From NCBI GenBank assembly GCA_021798985.1, contig JAJZBI010000008.1, forward strand, positions 1 to 64,000: a stretch of DNA of 64,000 nt, written 5' to 3'. The position numbers and the translations under genes are program-made. Below, in pieces: positions 57,848-64,000 of this stretch. Source of the stretch: Actinomycetes bacterium (lineage in GTDB: Bacteria; Actinomycetota; Acidimicrobiia; Acidimicrobiales; Bog-793). Below the pieces are notes generated by a model that made no database searches, was not told the DNA's origin, and saw only the letters and a list, made by a program, of their open reading frames with translations. The number at the start of each line of letters is the position of its first letter. Within the stretch, counting starts at the first letter, position 1.

Positions 57848-58518
57848 TCAGCGAGCGCGGGGACGCTCGCTTGCCCGGGCGAGGCGCTCGGCGAGGTCTT
57901 GGTCGACGAGCGGTGCCATCTCCTGGCGCCGCCCGAGGCGCGCCGCCAGCGCGGCGGCGCCGAGGGTGGCGAGTGCGCCCGCCAGCGCGGCCCGGCGCCG
58001 CCCGCGCCGCGGGGGAACCAGCGCGCGCACGGCCTCGCCGAGGCCGGTCGTCGGACGCGGCGGGGGGTCGTAGAGGCGGTAGGGGGCGAGCCGCTCGATC
58101 GGCTGGGTGGGTGGCACCTCGCCCGGTCGCAGCCCGTCCACGATCGGCGTCATCGTCTCGAACTGGGAGCGGTGGGGCTTGGCGCGGTGATCCAGCCACG
58201 CGAGCACGAGCGCGACGCCGATGAAGGGCGAGCCGAAGTACAGCGGCCAGGGCCAGAAGCTGAGACCGAGACCGTCGATGACCACCCCGAGCGCGCCGAT
58301 GCAAGCCGGCAGCGCGCTGCGCGGCAGGAAGAACAGCTCGCGCCCGGCCGGCCGCCGGCTGGCGGCGATTGCGACCGTCAGGGCGAACAGCTCGATGATG
58401 CCGAAGGCGGTGCCGTAGAGCGCGAGCTCGACGCCGGTCCCGCCAAAGCCACGCAGCACGAGCACGAGGGCGCCGTTGAGCAACCCCCAGCACAGCAGCA
58501 CCACCGGGGCGGTGACCT

Positions 58519-58522
<4 letters not shown>
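57848..58522 (-). CDS. Membrane protein coupled to ctaD
   Basis: It has 224 residues: two N-terminal helices (VVLLCWGLLNGALVLVL; ALYGTAFGIIELFALTVAIA), a third near 85-115 covering LPACIGALGVVIDGLGLSFW and SPFIGVALVLAW, a long polar stretch with PRPTTGLGEAVRALVPP, and a hydrophobic segment AALAGALATLGAAALAARLG. It starts with ATGA overlap on ctaD and is last in the ctaC-ctaD operon, the position of small accessory oxidase subunits in actinobacteria. No sequence family is recognised. Confidence 0.65.
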
Positions 58523-60216
<1,694 letters not shown>

Positions 60217-60226
60217 GGTGGGCCCC

Positions 60227-60874
60227 TTAGGCGGCGGAGTGGACAGAAGCACGCTGCGAGCGCAGCCACGAGTCGAATGCCGACGCGCTGACCGCCTTCA
60301 CCCGGAAGTCCATCCGGTAGTGGAAGATGCCGCAGTAGACGGCGCAGCGGCCCACCCAGTCGCCGGGGTGGGTCGCCCTCACGTCGAAGCTGTTGACGTG
60401 GTGCGGGAAGGCCTCCATCTTGAAGCGGAAGTACGGCACCCAGAACTCGTGCACGACGTCGTTCGAGGTGAGGTCGATCCGGACGTCCTCCCCGACGGGG
60501 AGCATCAGGGTCGGATCCTGGGACTTGGTCAGGCACGTGCCGGTGACGGTGACGGGGGTGTGCTCGTAGTGGAAGCTCCAGCACCACTGAAAGCCGACGA
60601 CCCTGACCGAGAGCTGGGGCTTGCCCAGGCCGCGGCGCTCTTGGCCATTCACGTGGGCGACGAAGATCGACAGCCCGAGGGCGATGATCACGAGCGCCAC
60701 GACGTAGAGGGGCTCGGCCACGGGGTGCTTGGCCACCTTGGAGGGCTCGTGCCCGCGCCCGGCGCGGTAGCGGATCACGGTGAAGGCGACGATGGCGCAG
60801 ATGATCACCATCACGGCGATGGCGATCGGCGCCTCCACCCCGAACACCTCGTTGAAGTCGTGGCGGAAGTTCAT
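60227..60874 (-). CDS. ctaC: Cytochrome c oxidase subunit II (CuA)
   Basis: It has 215 residues. Two membrane helices (about 13-35 and 53-73) precede the cupredoxin domain. The electron-entry aromatic cluster is GFQWCWSFHYEH at 94-105. CuA ligands are His142, Cys177, Cys181, His185 and Met188 (CAVYCGIFHYRM). The residue between the cysteines is Val179 where Glu is normal. There is no C-terminal heme c domain. No lipobox or long signal peptide is seen; the N-terminus is short, which also fits alternative SoxH/CoxB-like forms. Confidence 0.93.
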   Translation of the reverse strand: MNFRHDFNEVFGVEAPIAIAVMVIICAIVAFTVIRYRAGRGHEPSKVAKHPVAEPLYVVALVIIALGLSIFVAHVNGQERRGLGKPQLSVRVVGFQWCWSFHYEHTPVTVTGTCLTKSQDPTLMLPVGEDVRIDLTSNDVVHEFWVPYFRFKMEAFPHHVNSFDVRATHPGDWVGRCAVYCGIFHYRMDFRVKAVSASAFDSWLRSQRASVHSAA

Positions 60875-61019
60875 CGGTCTGCCATTCGGTCTGCGGCGTT
60901 CTGAGGGCTGGCGCCGCGCGGCCTAGGGAACGTGCGCCACCAGGTGGGACAGCGACCGCCTACCCTTCGTTGCAATTAGGCAAACGAGCGCCACCCGCCC
61001 GCCGTGCCAAGCTGGCGCG

Positions 61020-61871
61020 GTGCCCAGCGTTCTCGACCTGCTCGCGCGCGGACCGACCGTCTCGGTCGAGCTGTGGCCGCCGCGCACGCCCGAGGCGGCC
61101 GAGCGGCTGCGGGCCGCGATGGGCGAGCTCGAGGCGCTGCGCCCGGCGTTCGCCTCGATCACCTACGGGGCCGCCGGCTCGGCGCGCGAGCGCACGCACG
61201 ACCTCGTGCTCGAGCTGCACGCCCGGGGCGCCATCGTCCCGATGGCCCATCTCACCTGCGTGGCGCACGCCCGCCACGAGCTCGAGGAGATCCTCGAGCG
61301 CTACCGGGCTGCGGGGATCGAGAACCTGCTGGCGTTGCGCGGGGACCACCCAACGGGCGAGCCGGCCGCTCGCCCCGGGGAGCTCGCGCACGCCATCGAG
61401 CTCGTCCACCTGGCCAAGGCGCGCGGCTTTTGCGTCGCGGTGGCGGCGCACCCCCACGGCCATCCCGAGGCGAGCGACCCCGCTGCAGACCTCGATCACC
61501 TTGCTGCCAAGCTCGAGGTGGCAGATCTCGGGATCACCCAGTTCCTCTACAGCGCCGAGGAGTTCCTGCGGCTGCGCGACGCCCTCGCCCGGCGCGGGGT
61601 CGACCGACCGCTGCTGGCCGGGATCATGCCGATCACCGGTCCGCGCACCCTCACCCGCATGGCCGAGCTCTCCGGCGTGCCGGTGCCCGACGCCCTGGTC
61701 CGCCGGGTAGCGGCCGCCGGTGAGGAGCTCGCGGCCGTGCGCGAGGTCGGGGTCGAGATCGCCACGCAGCTGTGCGCCCGCCTGCTCGCCGAAGGCGTCG
61801 ACGGTCTGCACTTCTACACGATGAACCAGATCGCGGCGACCGCCGAGATCTGCAGCCGCCTTCACCGGTAA
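61020..61871 (+). CDS. metF: Methylenetetrahydrofolate reductase
   Basis: Reduces 5,10-methylene-THF to 5-methyl-THF for methionine synthesis, 283 residues. The TIM barrel shows VSVELWPPRTPEAAERL (catalytic Glu), FASITYGAAGS, AHLTCVAHARHELEEIL, NLLALRGDHP and GIMPITGPRTL; the C-terminal VDGLHFYTMNQIA is canonical. GTG 61020 is the first start in frame; a weak CAAGCT sits 12 nt upstream. It is divergent from ctaC across 145 nt. Confidence 0.94.
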   Translation: MPSVLDLLARGPTVSVELWPPRTPEAAERLRAAMGELEALRPAFASITYGAAGSARERTHDLVLELHARGAIVPMAHLTCVAHARHELEEILERYRAAGIENLLALRGDHPTGEPAARPGELAHAIELVHLAKARGFCVAVAAHPHGHPEASDPAADLDHLAAKLEVADLGITQFLYSAEEFLRLRDALARRGVDRPLLAGIMPITGPRTLTRMAELSGVPVPDALVRRVAAAGEELAAVREVGVEIATQLCARLLAEGVDGLHFYTMNQIAATAEICSRLHR

Positions 61872-61897
61872 GCCCGGCCACCCACGGCCACCCGGCG

Positions 61898-61916
61898 CGA
61901 GCGCCGCCGGCGCTCG
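61898..61916 (+). terminator. Hairpin after metF
   Basis: CGAGCGCC and GGCGCTCG pair over 8 bp around a GCC loop, 27 nt after the metF stop. There is no U-tract. Confidence 0.45.
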
Positions 61917-61997
61917 GCCGCCTCACCACGCGCTGCGCCGCGGCACGAGCGCGGACCGTGGGCGGCGGGCTCGTGTGGCGGGCGTCGCCACAGCTGA

Positions 61998-62042
61998 GCA
62001 GGGGCCGTTTGCACGGCCAGGGCGGCGGGGTAGCGCCCCTGC
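61998..62042 (+). other. Alternative stem-loops in the qcrB leader
   Basis: GGCCG/CGGCC (62003-62018) forms a small hairpin. GCAGGGGC (61998-62005) can instead pair with GCCCCTGC (62035-62042). The two stems share bases and are mutually exclusive. They lie 34 nt before the qcrB start. A regulatory role is speculative. Confidence 0.3.
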
Positions 62043-62075
62043 GGCGTCGGTGCTCGTGCGCCGCGAGGAGGGCGT

Positions 62076-63488
62076 GTGGTCGGCCGCATCGCGAAGTGGG
62101 TGGACAACCGACTCGCGTTCTCGCGCTCGGGCCGCAAGATGATCGACTACATCTTCCCCGAGCAGTGGTCGTTCCTGCTCGGCGAGATCGCCGCCTACTC
62201 CTTCATCGTGCTCGTCATCACGGGCATCTTCTTGACGTTCTTCTTCGTTCCGAGCTCGGCGACCGTCATCTACCACGGCTCGTACGCGCCGCTGCACAAC
62301 CAGCCGATGTCGGAGGCCTACCGTTCGGCACTCGATCTCTCCTTCAACATCCGTGGCGGCCTGCTCTGCCGCCAGGCGCACCACTGGGCGGCGCTCATCT
62401 TCATCGGGGCGATCGTCGTGCACATGGGCCGGGTGTACTTCACCGGCGCCTTCCGGCGCCCTCGCGAGCTCAACTGGATGGTGGGCGCGACGCTGCTGTT
62501 GCTCGCGATCTTGAACGGCTACCTCGGCTACTCGCTCCCCGGCGACCTCGACTCAGGCCAGGGCATCCGGATCGGTTACTCGATCCTCGAATCGATCCCC
62601 TTCGTCGGCAGCTATCTCGCCGAGTTCCTCTTCCACGGCCAGTTCCCCGGCACGGGCATCTACGAGGAACGGTTCTTCATCTTCCACGTCTTGCTCCTGC
62701 CGTTGCTCATCATGGGTCTCCTCGGCGTGCACATCTTGTTGATCATCAAGCCGCACCACACCCAGTTCAAAGACACGGATAAACGCGGCGACAATGTCGT
62801 CGGCTCGCCGATGTTCCCGTCGTACGCGGCCAAGAGCACCGGGCTGTTCTTCATGGTCTTCTCGGTGATCCTCGGCCTGGCGGCGGTGGTGCAGATCAAC
62901 CCGATCTGGCAGTTCGGGCCCTACCTTCCCTTCCGGGCGACCGACGCGAGCCAGCCCGACTGGTACGTGGGCTGGCTGGAGGGGGCGCTGAGGATCTGGC
63001 CGAACTGGGAGATCAACCTGCCGGGTCACATGGTGCCCGAGCAGTTCTTCCCCGCGGTCTTCCTGCCGGCGGTCACCTGGATCGGCCTGTACCTCCTCCC
63101 CTTCGTCGACCGCTTCCTCACCGGCGACCGGCGCGAGCACCATCTCCTCGCACGGCCCCGCGAGCATCCGGGCCGGACGGCCTTCGGCGTGGCGATGTTC
63201 ACCTTCTACGCCGTGCTCTTCGTCGCTGGCGGCGACGACGTGCTCGCCCAGTACTTCGGGGTCGGCGCGCACGCCATCGTCTGGTTCTTGCGGGTGACCG
63301 TGATCGTCGCGCCCTTCGTCGCCTACGCCGTCACCTGGAAGATCTGTCGAGAGCTCGGCCGGGCTCCGATCGCCACGGCGTCCCAGCGCTACGTGGTCGC
63401 GGTGCGCCAGGCGGACCGCTCGGTCGCGCTGCACGAGCTGCCTCGGGAGATCGAAGAGCCCGAGCCCGAACCGGTCGAGCTCGGCTGA
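62076..63488 (+). CDS. qcrB: Cytochrome b subunit of the bc complex
   Basis: It has 470 residues with about nine membrane helices, joining the cytochrome b core and subunit-IV-like part. The start MVGRIAKWVDNRLAFSRSG and FPEQWSFLLGEIAAYSFIVL is the actinobacterial QcrB type. Heme b ligands are His102/His116 (13-residue gap) and His204/His219 (14-residue gap, as in b6-type). The quinol-site motif is PDWY in QPDWYVGWLEG. GTG 62076 follows GAGGAGG. The genes usually upstream, qcrC and qcrA, are absent; metF precedes it instead. Confidence 0.95.
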   Translation: MVGRIAKWVDNRLAFSRSGRKMIDYIFPEQWSFLLGEIAAYSFIVLVITGIFLTFFFVPSSATVIYHGSYAPLHNQPMSEAYRSALDLSFNIRGGLLCRQAHHWAALIFIGAIVVHMGRVYFTGAFRRPRELNWMVGATLLLLAILNGYLGYSLPGDLDSGQGIRIGYSILESIPFVGSYLAEFLFHGQFPGTGIYEERFFIFHVLLLPLLIMGLLGVHILLIIKPHHTQFKDTDKRGDNVVGSPMFPSYAAKSTGLFFMVFSVILGLAAVVQINPIWQFGPYLPFRATDASQPDWYVGWLEGALRIWPNWEINLPGHMVPEQFFPAVFLPAVTWIGLYLLPFVDRFLTGDRREHHLLARPREHPGRTAFGVAMFTFYAVLFVAGGDDVLAQYFGVGAHAIVWFLRVTVIVAPFVAYAVTWKICRELGRAPIATASQRYVVAVRQADRSVALHELPREIEEPEPEPVELG

Positions 63489-63535
63489 TCCCTCGGCGCG
63501 CCGCGCTCGATCTGACCGCGACGGCGGCGGAGGGA

Positions 63536-63541
63536 TAGCCT
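63536..63541 (+). promoter_or_regulatory. -10 box for mdh
   Basis: TAGCCT begins 13 nt before mdh ATG 63549, so the leader is 0-1 nt. An inverted repeat, ATCCCTC (63488-63494) with GAGGGAT (63530-63536), ends at this box and could close the qcrB transcript. Confidence 0.45.
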
Positions 63542-63548
63542 GCCGCCG

Positions 63549-64000
63549 ATGACGACAAGCGCCCCTTCCTCAGCGCCGGTGCAGGTCACCGTCACCGGCG
63601 CAGCCGGCCAGATCGGCTACTCGCTCCTCTTCCGCATCGCCTCGGGTCAGCTCCTCGGGCCGAACCAGCCCGTGGTGCTCCGCCTGCTCGAGATCGAGCC
63701 GGCGATGAAGGCGCTCGAGGGCGTCGTGATGGAGCTCGACGACTGCGCCTTCCCCTTGCTCGCCGATGTCGTGACGACCTCGGAGCTGAAGACCGCCTTC
63801 GACGGCACCTCCTACGCCCTCCTCGTGGGCTCGGTGCCGCGCAAGGCCGGCATGGAGCGCAAGGACCTCCTCGGGATCAATGGCGGGATCTTCAAGCCGC
63901 AGGGCCAGGCGATCGCGGCGCACGCCGCTTCGGACGTGCGCGTCCTCGTCGTCGGCAACCCGTGCAACACCAACTGTCTGATCGCCCGCTCCAACGCCCC
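63549..64000 (+). CDS. mdh: Malate dehydrogenase (partial, cut by window end)
   Basis: The first 150 residues are present. The NAD-binding start [20 protein letters not shown] identifies the cytosolic-type malate dehydrogenase also found in mycobacteria. [17 protein letters not shown] and [19 protein letters not shown] follow, then [13 protein letters not shown], where the usual ANPANTNALI carries Cys substitutions. The catalytic His-Asp lies beyond the window. It completes a TCA step near sucCD and qcrB. Confidence 0.95.
   Translation, partial: MTTSAPSSAPVQVTVTGAAGQIGYSLLFRIASGQLLGPNQPVVLRLLEIEPAMKALEGVVMELDDCAFPLLADVVTTSELKTAFDGTSYALLVGSVPRKAGMERKDLLGINGGIFKPQGQAIAAHAASDVRVLVVGNPCNTNCLIARSNA

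Noticed and set aside
61872-62075. tRNA or other structured RNA gene between metF and qcrB
   Set aside because: No cloverleaf with conserved T-arm sequence can be drawn; the pairing found is only two short alternative stems.

Overview
The window is very GC-rich, uses many GTG and TTG starts and packs genes with 1-11 nt overlaps. The order rplM-rpsI-glmM-glmS-acpS-nnrD-alr-tsaE-tsaB-rimI-tsaD-groES-groEL is characteristic of Actinomycetota. An actinobacterial-type qcrB, guaB3 beside guaA, a heliorhodopsin (a family restricted largely to organisms without an outer membrane) and frequent leaderless promoters with TANNNT -10 boxes fit the same phylum. My best guess is the class Acidimicrobiia, inferred from architecture only.

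Layout. 1-2.8 kb: end of an unknown gene, then a polar amino-acid ABC importer whose binding-protein and ATPase genes are each frameshifted. 2.8-10.05 kb: ribosomal proteins L13/S9, UDP-GlcNAc precursor synthesis (glmM, glmS), acpS, nnrD and alanine racemase. 10.04-10.86 kb: a minus-strand ArsR-like regulator translationally coupled to a 68-residue protein. 11.06-16.6 kb: family 4 uracil-DNA glycosylase, the t6A tRNA-modification genes with rimI, and a CIRCE-controlled groES-groEL operon closed by a strong hairpin. 16.7-23.6 kb: a lower-GC carbohydrate cluster with a divergent GntR/FCD regulator, AraF-like ABC importer, SDR, D-galactonate dehydratase and aldose epimerase. It looks like an acquired oxidative galactose (De Ley-Doudoroff) module lacking its last steps.

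23.7-33.8 kb: NUDIX hydrolase, DUF2142 membrane protein, guaB3, YfhO-like membrane protein, guaA and pcrA. 33.9-38.0 kb: a CHASE-like/GGDEF/EAL protein, a MetE-like methyltransferase and a cupin. 38.15-42.95 kb (minus): heliorhodopsin, a Cys-rich secreted protein, a DUF3048 protein and a GT-C type glycosyltransferase. 43.0-49.6 kb: sucCD, glyA, purN-purH and folD, linking the TCA cycle with one-carbon and purine metabolism. 49.6-56.7 kb: an MFS transporter and a compact molybdenum-cofactor cluster (moaE, moaA, moaD, fdhD, DUF6457, moaC, mobA, moeA, mog). 56.8-64 kb: respiratory genes (ctaG-like, ctaC, ctaD, a small membrane subunit, qcrB) with metF and the start of mdh.

Most notable points: the heliorhodopsin and its secreted-protein neighbour; a cytochrome oxidase subunit I lacking the signature residues of both proton channels, with a modified CuA loop in subunit II; a MoaD that ends GGC instead of GG; a recurring -10 box placed 12-13 nt before start codons; and an ArsR promoter with a palindromic operator in its spacer. 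I found no CRISPR array, tRNA, rRNA, insertion sequence or prophage.
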